The notes: generated by a model from the letters alone, not told the origin. DNA of 64,000 nt from Oceanispirochaeta sp963676905 (GCA_963676905.2 CAXXVE010000001.1:3844001-3908000), one strand, 5' to 3'. Shown: positions 50,243-58,603, counted from the stretch's first letter. Numbers and translations are program-made.

Positions 50243-50285
50243 GAATTATCGCAGGTTTCTGTTAGTATTATCGCATCATCCTACA
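50243..50285. repeat. Prophage right end with two transposase-type binding sites
   Basis: Read inward from the terminus (minus strand), the order is TGTAGGATGA (10 nt), TGCGATAATAC (50275-50265), and TGCGATAATTC (50253-50243), the sites being 22 bp apart. Offset and spacing equal those of the left end. The terminal dinucleotide is CA on the plus strand. Confidence 0.8.
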
Positions 50286-50291
50286 ATATAC
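50286..50291. repeat. Target-site duplication, right copy (ATATAC)
   Basis: ATATAC directly follows the CTACA terminus and matches the six bases before the left terminus (17219-17224). On the coding strand it is GTATAT, encoding Val-Tyr in the interrupted binding protein. Confidence 0.9.
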
Positions 50292-50966
50292 TGCATCTTC
50301 CGCAAAATCCCGCTTCATCTTGCCTGCATCTCCGCCGGACCTGGCTTCGAGAGTCTGGATCCATGCCTTCTGTGCAACATATTCCTGAGTCAGAAAGAGG
50401 TCAATCATCAGAGGATTCTTTGCACTGCCGTCGGAATTCAGAGCTGCCTTGATAAGCAGAGTATTTGCATCAACAGCTTCTACAGCAGCAATATAGGGTT
50501 TATTGGAGTTACCCGCAGAGTTACTTATTTTCACACCTGTATTATAGGTATAGGCAACGTCCTCGGCAGTAACAGGAGTTCCATCGCTCCATTTTGCAGC
50601 TTTCTTGATTTTTACTGTGACCTCGGTTCTGGCTGCGTTCCACTGAGGATCGCCGTCGGCCAGAAGAGGAACCATTGAATTGTCGAGAAAGTTGAACATA
50701 TAGAGGGGTTCAAACATTGCGATTCTTGTACCATACGCCTGTCTGCTGACAGCCATGCCGTTGTTTGTATCATCAGAGAGGGGATTCCAGCCATTGATGG
50801 AGCCCCACTGGAGACCGTTAAAATAGAGAGTCTCATTTCTTGGAAGAGTATCTGATCTTGAAGCCTGAGCCTCAGTTCCCGGAGTACCTGCATCCTGATC
50901 CCCTTTTGCATAAAGCACAGAGAAACCAGCGAGCGCCAACAGAATCAACAACATCGTCTTTTTCAT
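50286..50966 (-). pseudogene. Opp-family solute-binding protein, N-terminal fragment (interrupted by prophage)
   Basis: These 227 codons encode a signal peptide (MKKTMLLILLALAGFSVLYA, then KGDQDAG) and the first part of a family-5 solute-binding protein ('KIKKAAKWSDGTPVTAEDVA' is the family hallmark). After Val-Tyr the frame enters the prophage and stops within five codons at 50268. The rest is at 16073-17224. Transcription from the promoter at 51027-51054 would yield a truncated exported fragment. The downstream permease genes are cut off from this promoter by 33 kb. Confidence 0.93.
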
Positions 50967-50987
50967 AATAACTCCTTTTTATTTATG

Positions 50988-51054
50988 ACATGTGTAACGG
51001 AACATGCGTCATAGTACATGTGTATCATATTACCACTCCCTTTTCTGATGTCAA
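50988..51054 (-). promoter_or_regulatory. Promoter of the Opp binding-protein gene with triple 14-bp operator
   Basis: On the minus strand TTGACA (51049-51054) and TAATAT (51027-51032) are 16 bp apart, a strong sigma-70-type promoter. Just downstream lie three head-to-tail 14-bp units starting at 50988, 51002 and 51016, each beginning ACATG(T/C)GT. Related units lie in the tetR promoter. The array covers the transcription start, so repression by the adjacent TetR protein is likely. Confidence 0.7.
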
Positions 51055-51101
51055 CTTAATTTATTAATAAATGGGATATGTTGAAGAAACGCCGGTGAAA
51101 T

Positions 51102-51132
51102 AAAAAAAGCTCCTCCGGAATACCGGAGAAGC
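51102..51132 (-). terminator. Rho-independent terminator of tetR
   Basis: GCTCCTCCGG (51109-51118) pairs with CCGGAGAAGC (51123-51132, one G-T pair), with loop AATA. On the minus strand it is followed by seven Ts (51108-51102). It ends the tetR transcript 52 bp after its stop, isolating it from the binding-protein promoter. Confidence 0.8.
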
Positions 51133-51183
51133 CATTATTTCTATTAAAACACGTAATTCAGATATGATCAATTTTATTCAGAA

Positions 51184-51831
51184 CTATGAACTTTCAATTC
51201 CGCTCATCAGGATTTTCAGATACTCATCCATCATGAAATCCAGATCTGCAAGATCCATTTCAACAAGTATAGCCCCCCTCAGAATCAGTCTGTGGTGAAG
51301 ACTTCGCACCCCATTGATCAGAACCTTCTCCATCATCATAAGCTCCTGATCCTTTCTGATTGTTCCATCCTTCTGCCCTTCCTGCAGGTAGCTGATCAGT
51401 AGGTGATCGACCCTGTTTTCATTAAGGACCTCTTCCATTTTCTCCCTGAAGCCATCGGGAATTCTGGAGCCTGAGTAATAGGCATCAAATTCTGCAAGAA
51501 ATCTGTAGGTATCCTTCAATTCAGGAGAGAGCCAGCGGGTTCTCAAAAGAGTTTCAACCTTGCTCAGTCCATCGGACAGCGAAGCTGTCTGTTTCTCAAC
51601 CCTTTCATTGTCGTTTATCTCATTCATTCTCAACCTGACAATGGCCAGACTCAAGTCGAGCTTGTCACGGTAGTATCGGTAGAGGGAGGTCCGGCTGATT
51701 CCAATGGCAACGGCAAGATCCTTCATCTTGGTCTCATAAAGACCTTTATCAATAAACATATCCTCGGCAATTTCAAGAATTTTATCTCTGGTTTCATCTA
51801 TCTGATAGATCATTCTGTTATTTTTCTGCAT
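51184..51831 (-). CDS. TetR family transcriptional regulator
   Basis: This 215-residue protein has an N-terminal TetR helix-turn-helix ('TRDKILEIAEDMFIDKGLYE' and 'TKMKDLAVAIGISRTSLYRY', residues 14-55) and a helical ligand-binding C-terminus. GGAG precedes the ATG. It is next to the interrupted transporter gene, and 14-bp repeats occur in both promoters, so it probably controls the transporter/GH3 cluster and itself. The inducer is unknown; a sugar ligand would be unusual for TetR proteins. Confidence 0.9.
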   Translation of the reverse strand: MQKNNRMIYQIDETRDKILEIAEDMFIDKGLYETKMKDLAVAIGISRTSLYRYYRDKLDLSLAIVRLRMNEINDNERVEKQTASLSDGLSKVETLLRTRWLSPELKDTYRFLAEFDAYYSGSRIPDGFREKMEEVLNENRVDHLLISYLQEGQKDGTIRKDQELMMMEKVLINGVRSLHHRLILRGAILVEMDLADLDFMMDEYLKILMSGIESS

Positions 51832-51862
51832 AATTAACTCCTGAGTCTTTTTAGGGACTCAA

Positions 51863-51902
51863 CGATATTACACATGCTATATAACATATGATCTATCGTC
51901 AA
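51863..51902 (-). promoter_or_regulatory. tetR promoter with two 14-bp operator units
   Basis: On the minus strand, TTGACG (51897-51902) is followed after 17 bp by TAGCAT as a possible -10. Two adjacent 14-bp units, CATATGTTATATAG (51890-51877) and CATGTGTAATATCG (51876-51863), lie across the -10 and start region. They match the CATGTGT core of the units at 50988-51029, supporting autoregulation. Confidence 0.55.
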
Positions 51903-51963
51903 TAGTGTATCGAAAGATTACTATAGAAGAACCTTTCGCCCAGCAACGAAAGCTGCCCGGAGT

Positions 51964-53187
51964 TTATTCGAACATTTGACTCCCGCTGATCCCGTCCATA
52001 ATTTCACTGAGGCTCCCTTCAGATTCCTCCGCTGATATTACAATTTTGTGCCTGAGAAGATACATCACAGCTGAATAGACCGCAAGGGTGCCGAAACAGA
52101 GGATTCCCCCCGAGACAAATGTAGTTTTCATGCCATATGATGCGATCAGCTGACCTCCCGCAAAAGTGCCTATGATCCTTCCAGCCGAGTTGGCAACCGC
52201 CAGAACAGACTGGCCCGTAGTCTTGAGCTCAGGCCTGACTGACTGATTCATATACACTGCGAGGCCGAAACCGAAAATCATAAAAGTGAAGCCGTGAAAG
52301 ACAGAGAGAAGAAAGATCCAGACCGGTGCGCTGATAAGCAGCAGGACAAGAAAACGGAGACCGAATGAGAATACCGAAAATCCGAGAGCCCGCTGTATGC
52401 CTACCCTTTTTATAATGCGCTCGGCATAAAGGAGGAATGGGAAATCACTTGCAGCCATTATAAAATAGATCCAGCCAAGTTGTGATTCAACTCCGCCTAT
52501 GGACATCAGAAACATGGGAAGATAGGTCATATACAGGGCATTGGAGAGATGGGGAATAATCGAAAGGGGAACGAAGACCCTGAGCCTGACATCCCTGAAA
52601 ACTTCACGGTACCCCACTTTCCCCTTCCTGCTCTGATGGCCACCCACAAGGGGGAGCCTGTGTATAATCAGTACATTCAGAACGCCAAGTAAAGCAGCAG
52701 CAATAAAAAGATTGTTCACATTGACTGATATCAGATACCCCATTGCCACCGAAGTCAGCATGAATCCCACATTGCCCATCAAACGCACAGGGCCGTAGGG
52801 GCGGCGGATACGGTCAAGCAGTTCCAGGGAGATCGATTCAGATACGGGTATTGCAGCAACCTGAAAAACAGATATAACCGTTACAAGCAGCATGACCCCC
52901 TTGAAGCCTTCGGCCAGAGGCAGAAGCAGGATGAAGAGAATCGATCCCAGAATCATAAAACTGAAAAAACGGTTTTTTGATTTTGCCCTGTCTGCAGCGG
53001 GTCCGAGAAGAGGTTGAACAATAAGGGAGACAAAAGGGTTGACCGCCATGACAGTGCCGATCTGCCCCGGTGAGAACCGGCTCTGAGCCAGATAGACGGG
53101 AAGAAAACTCCATAGAACAGGAACGAAGGCCCACAGGAGCATACTCTGCAGCCCATAGGGAAGGGATGAATCCTTTTTTAAATTCAA
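51964..53187 (-). CDS. MFS transporter (MFS_1-like, nucleoside/sugar symporter type)
   Basis: A TTG at 53187 with GAGGAG upstream is the likely start, giving 407 residues beginning (M)NLKKDSSLPYGLQSMLLWAF; the frame extends further upstream but without a good site. Twelve helices are predicted. The motif 'GPAADRAKSKNRFFSFMIL' follows helix 2. The pattern (PYGLQSMLLWAFVPVLWSFL...) fits the LacY/NupG-like MFS_1-like branch. Substrate unknown. It lies upstream of tetR on the same strand, separated by 132 bp. Confidence 0.82.
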   Translation of the reverse strand: MNLKKDSSLPYGLQSMLLWAFVPVLWSFLPVYLAQSRFSPGQIGTVMAVNPFVSLIVQPLLGPAADRAKSKNRFFSFMILGSILFILLLPLAEGFKGVMLLVTVISVFQVAAIPVSESISLELLDRIRRPYGPVRLMGNVGFMLTSVAMGYLISVNVNNLFIAAALLGVLNVLIIHRLPLVGGHQSRKGKVGYREVFRDVRLRVFVPLSIIPHLSNALYMTYLPMFLMSIGGVESQLGWIYFIMAASDFPFLLYAERIIKRVGIQRALGFSVFSFGLRFLVLLLISAPVWIFLLSVFHGFTFMIFGFGLAVYMNQSVRPELKTTGQSVLAVANSAGRIIGTFAGGQLIASYGMKTTFVSGGILCFGTLAVYSAVMYLLRHKIVISAEESEGSLSEIMDGISGSQMFE

Positions 53188-53420
53188 GTCAGGCTCCTCT
53201 CCGGAGGTTTCCGGAACAAAGAGATAAAAGTACAACTGTAATATATCTCGTGTTCCATAGATTAGCAAACACTTTCTCTCAGAGCCTTGAGTGAAGAACC
53301 TTCCCCTTGAATACATAGCGCCCCGCAACTTTTCAAAACAGTTCAGCAGCGTCCCTCCGGAATTCTATCCCGACAATACCCGCCGCGAGGGAACAGAGTG
53401 TCTGTGTATTTGCCTCCTGA

Positions 53421-53885
53421 CTAATCCCCGGTATACAGGGACAGTTTCTTTTCCGCAGAGGCTCTGAGGGGCTCAAGGATCATAAAGAAGTAGAGTGCAA
53501 TATAGAGGGGTACAATCATCAGAACCCCGAAGTTTGCCCCCATGACCTCAGGACCTTCCAGATGGACACTGATCCCGATGGCCCCGACAAGTGAGTACAG
53601 GACTCCTGCATAGATCATAAGTTTTTTCATTGTCCTGAAATAGTTCAGAGACTTCGCAAGCAGGGCTTTGTCGGAGTTTATCCCCTTCTCCAGTACTGCA
53701 CCGCATAAAAGAAACTGTTCCGATGGGGAATATATAAATGAGATTACGATCAAAGGCAGAATGATTGCCAGTATCAGGGACGCAATATCAATATAGATAA
53801 ATAGAGAGTTGCCCGTCAGAACAGTCACCAGAACGGTAAAAAAAAGAACCAGAATCAAATTCAGAAAATAGGTTAATTTGGTCAT
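53421..53885 (-). CDS. MotA/TolQ/ExbB-like membrane protein
   Basis: From the ATG at 53885 (AAGGAG upstream) the product has 154 residues with four predicted helices. 'NSLFIYIDIASLILAIILPL' near residues 24-43 resembles the 'FIDxPSxxxVxGG' segment of MotA. The final helices carry a short cytoplasmic tail. It is much shorter than MotA (about 250-290) and no MotB partner is near. It is the third gene of the sigma factor operon, so it may take part in the envelope response sensed by that system. Confidence 0.6.
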   Translation of the reverse strand: MTKLTYFLNLILVLFFTVLVTVLTGNSLFIYIDIASLILAIILPLIVISFIYSPSEQFLLCGAVLEKGINSDKALLAKSLNYFRTMKKLMIYAGVLYSLVGAIGISVHLEGPEVMGANFGVLMIVPLYIALYFFMILEPLRASAEKKLSLYTGD

Positions 53886-53886
53886 T

Positions 53887-54216
53887 TCAGACTCCTTTAC
53901 TTGTTTTATATTCTTGAGAGGCCTCATAGAAGAGTTCGGGAACTCTTGTTTTGAAGGCTTCTATCTGATTTATATGAACACAGGACTTCCTTATAGGGCT
54001 GTTATTCACTGCCGGCAGGGATACAAGAAGAATAGATGCGGCAATAAGAGCAGCGTGAATCACTCTGTCGGCCTTCCCGGTATGGCCATGGGATACAGGA
54101 CTCTCACTCCCCGGAGCCGGGACATCATAGTTTTCGGGGCAGGGCGGCGCCGTCCTGCTTTCAACCAGAGTGTCAAAATACCCTTTCAAAAGAGGCTCTA
54201 TTCTCTTTTTTTTCAT
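53887..54216 (-). CDS. Single-span membrane protein, putative anti-sigma factor
   Basis: This 109-residue protein has a cytoplasmic N-terminal half, one membrane helix (about 52-68, 'VIHAALIAASILLVSLPAV') and a short outer domain. It overlaps the ECF sigma gene by 4 bp (ATGA) with AAAGGAG upstream, the classic position of an anti-sigma factor. The zinc-binding motif of ZAS proteins (HxxxCxxC) is absent, so the assignment rests on context. Confidence 0.6.
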   Translation of the reverse strand: MKKKRIEPLLKGYFDTLVESRTAPPCPENYDVPAPGSESPVSHGHTGKADRVIHAALIAASILLVSLPAVNNSPIRKSCVHINQIEAFKTRVPELFYEASQEYKTSKGV

Positions 54217-54761
54217 AACAGACTCCTTTCAAGCTCAGCAGCAAGTCTCTTCTTTGCCTCATGAACCCTGTATTTTACGGTTCCCGCAGGAATGCCGGAG
54301 ATCTTTGCAATTTCCCTGTATTTCAGGTTCTCATAATAGTGGAGGAAAATAATCTCCCTGTCCCGCTTTTCCAGAGTACAGAGCGCTTTTTCAACAGCCC
54401 TGCACTCCTCCTCTTTTATATGCATGGCTTCGGGGCAGCTGCTTTCAGAGTGTTCATAGCCGCTGAGAGGCACAGTTTCAGGATTTTTGTCCCTGCATCT
54501 GTCAACCATGCAGTTCCGTGCAAGAGTATAGAGCCAGGTTGAAAATGAGTAACGGGGATTATATGCCCCGAGGGACTCAAAAACCTTTAGAAGGATCTCT
54601 GAGGCCCTATCGGGCGCATCCTGCGGGCTGCCCTGAAACTGGCAGGCATATACCTGAAGCTTCCTGTGGTACTGCTGCCAGATGCACTTCAAGAGTTCTG
54701 ATCTGTCATCGGGGCTGCCGCTCTTTTGCCAGAGGGACAAACGGGTCCTGATTTCATCCAT
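54213..54761 (-). CDS. ECF-type RNA polymerase sigma factor
   Basis: From the ATG at 54761 the product has 182 residues. Region 2 is 'RASEILLKVFESLGAYNPRY' with 'FSTWLYTLARNCMVDRCRDK'; region 4 is 'LEKRDREIIFLHYYENLKYR' with 'EIAKISGIPAGTVKYRVHEA'. It lacks region 3, as expected for ECF (group 4) factors. It should be held by the membrane protein encoded next. Upstream on the minus strand, AACCTT then CGAATA about 13 bp later resembles an ECF promoter, so autoregulation is possible. No clear ribosome site precedes the ATG. Confidence 0.9.
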   Translation of the reverse strand: MDEIRTRLSLWQKSGSPDDRSELLKCIWQQYHRKLQVYACQFQGSPQDAPDRASEILLKVFESLGAYNPRYSFSTWLYTLARNCMVDRCRDKNPETVPLSGYEHSESSCPEAMHIKEEECRAVEKALCTLEKRDREIIFLHYYENLKYREIAKISGIPAGTVKYRVHEAKKRLAAELERSLL

Positions 54762-54931
54762 ATACAATAGTATTCGTAAAAACTTCAAAAAGGTTGGGTA
54801 TTTCTGATTTTTCTATTCCCTGGACTCTTCTGTTCCAGAAAAAATCAGGGCGGTGCTCTGATGATGCCTCCCATCCGCTTACATATATTCATATTTCAGG
54901 TAAATAAGGTATGATGAGGACCGGAGGTGTT

Positions 54932-56305
54932 ATGAGACCAGTATTACTGCATGCAGACCATGTCTTGACCATGAACAAAGAGAACCTTGTTTTAAAGGAC
55001 GGAGCTGTGCTTATCGGCTCTGACGGCAGAATAGAAAAAGCCGGAGATTCCGCAACCCTGATCGGGGAGAATCCCGGTGTTGAAATCAAGAGACTGAAAG
55101 ACAGACTGCTGATGCCGGGACTCATCAACACCCACTCTCACTCCGGACTTTTAAGGGGGACCGCTGAGGGTCTGCCTGTATGGGAGTGGCTCCAGAGGTA
55201 CATCGATCCCATGCACAGGGTTGTGACTCCTGAAGAGGCTGAAACAGCCTCGCGCCTGTGCTACGGAGAATCCCTTCTCAGCGGAACCACGACCACCGTC
55301 GATATGTGGCGGCATATGCATGGCAGTGCCAGGGCTGCGGAAGAGCTTGGAATCCGGGCAGTCCTAGTGCCCTATGTTGCTGAGCACCCTGATCATGACT
55401 ACTTTGAAACACTGGACAGCAATGAGTCCCTCATCAAAAAATGGCATGGCGGAGGGGATGGCAGAATAAATGTATGGGTGGGAATGGAGCATATGTTTTA
55501 CGCTCTTCCCGAAGCGTGGAAGAGAGCAATTGCAATGGCAAAAGAGTATGATACAGGATTCCACACTCACAGTAATGAGAGCGCCTTTGATGTAGAAGAG
55601 ACAGACAGACGCTACAGTACACGTCCCATAGAGGCCCTGGAGCGTTTCGGCCTTCTTGATGCCCCCAGAACACTCCTGGCCCACTGCGTCTGGCTCTCGG
55701 ACAATGAGATAACTATTCTCGCCGACCGGAAGATCGGGGTTGCCCACAACCCTGTGAGCAATATGAAGCTTGCCAGCGGAGCGGCCAGGGTTTGCGATCT
55801 CCTTGCTGCGGGTGTAGCTGTAGGCCTTGGCACAGACGGCGAGAAGGAGAACAACAACCTGGATATGTTTGAGGAGATGAAAACGGCGTCTCTTCTTGCA
55901 AAACTTTCAAGCCTTGATGCCTCAGCTCTGGACGCCTGGTCTGTCTGCCGAATGGCAACCATAACCGGCGCTGCGGCCCTGGGTATGGACTCTCTAACAG
56001 GTTCCATAGAACCGGGTAAGCAGGCTGATTTAATTGCAGTTAAGACAGACACCCCCCGTATGACTCCCCTCCTGTCCGGCTCCGAAGGGAATCTGCATCA
56101 CAATCTTGTCCATGCCGTTCAGGGTGGTGATGTGGATATGACCATGGTGGCAGGAACCGTTGTCGCAGAAAAAGGGAAGCTGCTTACAATGGATATGGAT
56201 GAGCTGATCCATGATGCCAACAAGGCAGTACCTGATCTTTTCCGCCGCAGAGAGGAATGGCTGAACAGCCATGAATCGGTGAATGCCCTGAACAGGGATC
56301 AGTGA
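54932..56305 (+). CDS. Amidohydrolase, MTA/SAH deaminase type
   Basis: From ATG 54932 (GGAGGTG upstream, better than 54911) the product has 457 residues. Metal ligands are seen in 'GLINTHSHSGLLRGTAEGLP' (HxH), 'GFHTHSNESAFDVEE', 'LLAHCVWLSDNEI' and 'GLGTDGEKENNNLDMFEEMK' (catalytic Asp). This arrangement is that of the MtaD/SsnA/ATZ group, which deaminate methylthioadenosine, S-adenosylhomocysteine or related heterocycles. It acts in the cytoplasm and stands alone on the plus strand. Confidence 0.88.
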   Translation: MRPVLLHADHVLTMNKENLVLKDGAVLIGSDGRIEKAGDSATLIGENPGVEIKRLKDRLLMPGLINTHSHSGLLRGTAEGLPVWEWLQRYIDPMHRVVTPEEAETASRLCYGESLLSGTTTTVDMWRHMHGSARAAEELGIRAVLVPYVAEHPDHDYFETLDSNESLIKKWHGGGDGRINVWVGMEHMFYALPEAWKRAIAMAKEYDTGFHTHSNESAFDVEETDRRYSTRPIEALERFGLLDAPRTLLAHCVWLSDNEITILADRKIGVAHNPVSNMKLASGAARVCDLLAAGVAVGLGTDGEKENNNLDMFEEMKTASLLAKLSSLDASALDAWSVCRMATITGAAALGMDSLTGSIEPGKQADLIAVKTDTPRMTPLLSGSEGNLHHNLVHAVQGGDVDMTMVAGTVVAEKGKLLTMDMDELIHDANKAVPDLFRRREEWLNSHESVNALNRDQ

Positions 56306-56558
56306 CAAGGGCCAGTGACAGGTAGCAAAAAAACCATGGAAAAGCGTTTTTATGCTATATAAACCATAAATACAGTATCAAATTATCTCATTTTTGAAAT
56401 AATAGGCAATACTATTGTAGGAATCGGCATTTCTGTTATTCCGTTCATTTTGTATATTTATTTCATATTCAAGGACGTTGAAGCAGAATCCGGCACAGAG
56501 AGCCGGTTCATTGCCCAAGGGCATCGTCTTCAATGAAGTATTTAAAGAGAGGTATTAT

Positions 56559-57539
56559 ATGAATAATGACAAACTTGATTTAACACAGGAATGGGACAAA
56601 GTATTTCCCAAGAGCGATAAAATAAACCACAGAAAGGTTACATTCCACAATCGCTATGGAATCACCCTGGCAGCCGACCTTTATGAGCCCAAAAATGTTG
56701 AGGGCAAATTAAAGGCTCTTGCCGTATCAGGCCCCTTCGGAGCTGTAAAAGAGCAGTCATCCGGACTTTATGCCCAGACAATGGCTGAGAGAGGATTTCT
56801 TACAATCGCCTTTGACCCTTCATTTACAGGAGAGAGCGGCGGATATCCCCGTTCCGTGTCCTCCCCTGATATCAATACTGAGGATTTTTCCGCTGCAGTT
56901 GACTTCCTTGCAACACAGGACAATGTCGATCCTGAAAGAATAGGGATCATCGGTATCTGCGGATGGGGCGGAATGGCCCTGAACGCTGCGGCATCAGATA
57001 CACGAATCAAGGCTACTGTTACAACCACCATGTATGACATGACACGTGTTACAGCTAACGGATATTTTGATTCCACAAGCGCAGATGACCGCTATAAAAT
57101 GCGCGAGCAGCTGAATGCCCAGAGAACAAGGGACTATGCTGACGGCAGCTATGCCAAGGCCGGCGGCCTCCCCACTCCCGAGCAGCTTCCCGAAGAAGCC
57201 CCTTTCTTCCTGAAGGACTATGTGGATTACTACAAAACTGACAGAGGCTACCACGCCAATTCGGTCAACTCCAACGAAGGCTGGAATGCGACCTACGCCC
57301 TCCCCTTTGCCAACATGCCCATCCTTCAGTACTCCGACGAGATCCGCAATGCGGCGCTTCTTATCCACGGAGAAAAGGCACACTCTGTCTATTTCAGCCA
57401 GGATGCCTTCAAGAAACTGAAAGGGGACAACAAGGAGCTGATGATCATCCCCGGTGCTGTCCATACAGATCTGTATGACAAACTGGATGTGATCCCCTTC
57501 GATAAAATCGAGGAGTTCCTGAACAAGTACCTTGCATAG
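56559..57539 (+). CDS. Alpha/beta hydrolase with atypical nucleophile elbow
   Basis: From ATG 56559 (GAGAGG upstream) the product has 326 residues: 'YGITLAADLYEPKNVEGKLK' at the N-terminus, 'AFDPSFTGESGGYPRSVSSP', then 'IGIIGICGWGGMALNAAASD'. In relatives with GICASGG the serine is the nucleophile; here that place is Trp and the preceding Cys is the only obvious candidate. A dienelactone-hydrolase-like Cys enzyme or a catalytically changed member are both possible. The acid/His region is 'LIHGEKAHSVYF' and 'IIPGAVHTDLYDK'. A strong terminator follows. Confidence 0.75.
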   Translation: MNNDKLDLTQEWDKVFPKSDKINHRKVTFHNRYGITLAADLYEPKNVEGKLKALAVSGPFGAVKEQSSGLYAQTMAERGFLTIAFDPSFTGESGGYPRSVSSPDINTEDFSAAVDFLATQDNVDPERIGIIGICGWGGMALNAAASDTRIKATVTTTMYDMTRVTANGYFDSTSADDRYKMREQLNAQRTRDYADGSYAKAGGLPTPEQLPEEAPFFLKDYVDYYKTDRGYHANSVNSNEGWNATYALPFANMPILQYSDEIRNAALLIHGEKAHSVYFSQDAFKKLKGDNKELMIIPGAVHTDLYDKLDVIPFDKIEEFLNKYLA

Positions 57540-57575
57540 GCTTTAATCCTCTGCAGATATGTTTACATAAAATGG

Positions 57576-57617
57576 AAGACTCCCTGCTCCTTACGAGGAG
57601 AGGGAGTCTTTTTTTAT
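57576..57617 (+). terminator. Rho-independent terminator after the 56559-57539 gene
   Basis: AAGACTCCCT (57576-57585) pairs with AGGGAGTCTT (57601-57610), with an inner CTCCT/AGGAG stem, and is followed by a T-run to 57615. The stem is long and the U-tract clear. Confidence 0.9.
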
Positions 57618-57636
57618 ATGGAAATACAAATTCGAT

Positions 57637-58539
57637 TTAAAGGACAGGTGCTTCCCAGTGAAAATCCTCTGCACTCAGGAGAGCCCCGGGTGTGGCTACA
57701 ACCTGTGCCGAGATCTGATTGGCAATCTGAAGGGACCGGGCCGTATCATATCCGAGTTTGACTGCAGCCATAAAAGCCCCGACATGGCTGTCCCCGGCTC
57801 CGATGGTGTCAATCGTATCGGCTGGAACTGCGGGAGCATGGATCAGCTGACCGCCGTCATAGGCCCAGGAACCGTTTTTACCGTCTGTTACAACTATAAG
57901 GCTGCCGCTCTTCCCGTAGAGCGCAGCGCACCCCTCTTCTATGGATACTGTATCGGTATAGGAGAGGATTTCATTGCGGTTCATATGAAGTACGGGAGAC
58001 AGGGCGAAAAGTGACTCCATTCTATCTGAGGGGATGGAGGCTATCCTCGGCCCGGGAGCAAAGTAAAGCTCAGGCCCGGGGTGCTTTTCAAGAAAGGAGA
58101 TCAGGTTGGAACCTGTTGATTCTTCAATCTCAAGACCGCACACATAAATACTGTCAAACTGATCCATATCAATGGTGTCGAGAAAGGATTCATAAAACTC
58201 GTACTCCGCTCCATGATAGGAGAGAAAGCTCCGCTCACCCTCTGGATCGACATAGCAGTAGCAGCATCCGTTATCCTTGTCCTGAGTGCGGATAAATGGC
58301 TTAAGCCCCTTCTTTTCAAGCTCCTTTGCAACATAGTCCCCGTAGAGTCCGGTTCCCACAGGAGAACAGAGCAGGCTGGGAACCTGAAAGAGGTCTATTG
58401 AGTGATTAACATTGAAGGCACATCCCCCTAAGGAGAGAGTCTGCTTCTCTATATGGAGGTCCTCCTGGCTGGAGGGCAGATGGGTAACATGGATAATGAC
58501 ATCCAGTACGGTTGATCCGATTATAAGGGCTTTTTTCAT
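57637..58539 (-). CDS. PfkB-family carbohydrate kinase
   Basis: This 300-residue protein begins MKKALIIGSTVLDVIIHVTH, typical of ribokinase-like enzymes. The substrate region is 'LSLGGCAFNVNHSIDLF' (GG-N motif) and the catalytic loop 'DTIGAGDSHVGAFMAAVKLG' has the general-base Asp and anion hole. It phosphorylates a sugar or nucleoside in the cytoplasm. It is convergent with the alpha/beta hydrolase gene. The substrate cannot be told; nothing adjacent specifies it. Confidence 0.9.
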   Translation of the reverse strand: MKKALIIGSTVLDVIIHVTHLPSSQEDLHIEKQTLSLGGCAFNVNHSIDLFQVPSLLCSPVGTGLYGDYVAKELEKKGLKPFIRTQDKDNGCCYCYVDPEGERSFLSYHGAEYEFYESFLDTIDMDQFDSIYVCGLEIEESTGSNLISFLEKHPGPELYFAPGPRIASIPSDRMESLFALSPVLHMNRNEILSYTDTVSIEEGCAALYGKSGSLIVVTDGKNGSWAYDGGQLIHAPAVPADTIDTIGAGDSHVGAFMAAVKLGYDTARSLQIANQISAQVVATPGALLSAEDFHWEAPVL

Positions 58540-58603
58540 AGTAAAGATATACCAGAATATGAAATGAATTTAAAGATACTTTTGCCAATCACGGGGCTGC
58601 CTG

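Larger units (their letters stand above)
17225..50285. mobile_element. Mu-like transposable prophage, 33,061 bp
   Basis: The ends are defined by TGTAG...CTACA inverted termini, the flanking 6-bp duplication, and interruption of a host gene whose frame is restored by excision in silico. Content: MuA-type DD(35)E transposase, MuB-type ATPase, GemA, Mor, Mu-type protease/scaffold, capsid, contractile-tail genes, terminase, portal and MuF, lysis genes, and an S24 repressor. All expected structural modules are present and open, so the prophage may be functional. The module order is permuted relative to Mu: the early region is central, and late genes lie on both sides, all read leftward. A rightward cargo operon follows the repressor. 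Confidence 0.95.

Noticed and set aside
56360..56520. Frame encoding a hydrophobic stretch (NYLIFEIIGNTIVGIGISVI) before the 56559 gene
   Set aside because: It looks like a membrane helix but has no ATG, GTG or TTG start with a ribosome site; perhaps a relic of a small membrane protein, not callable as a gene.
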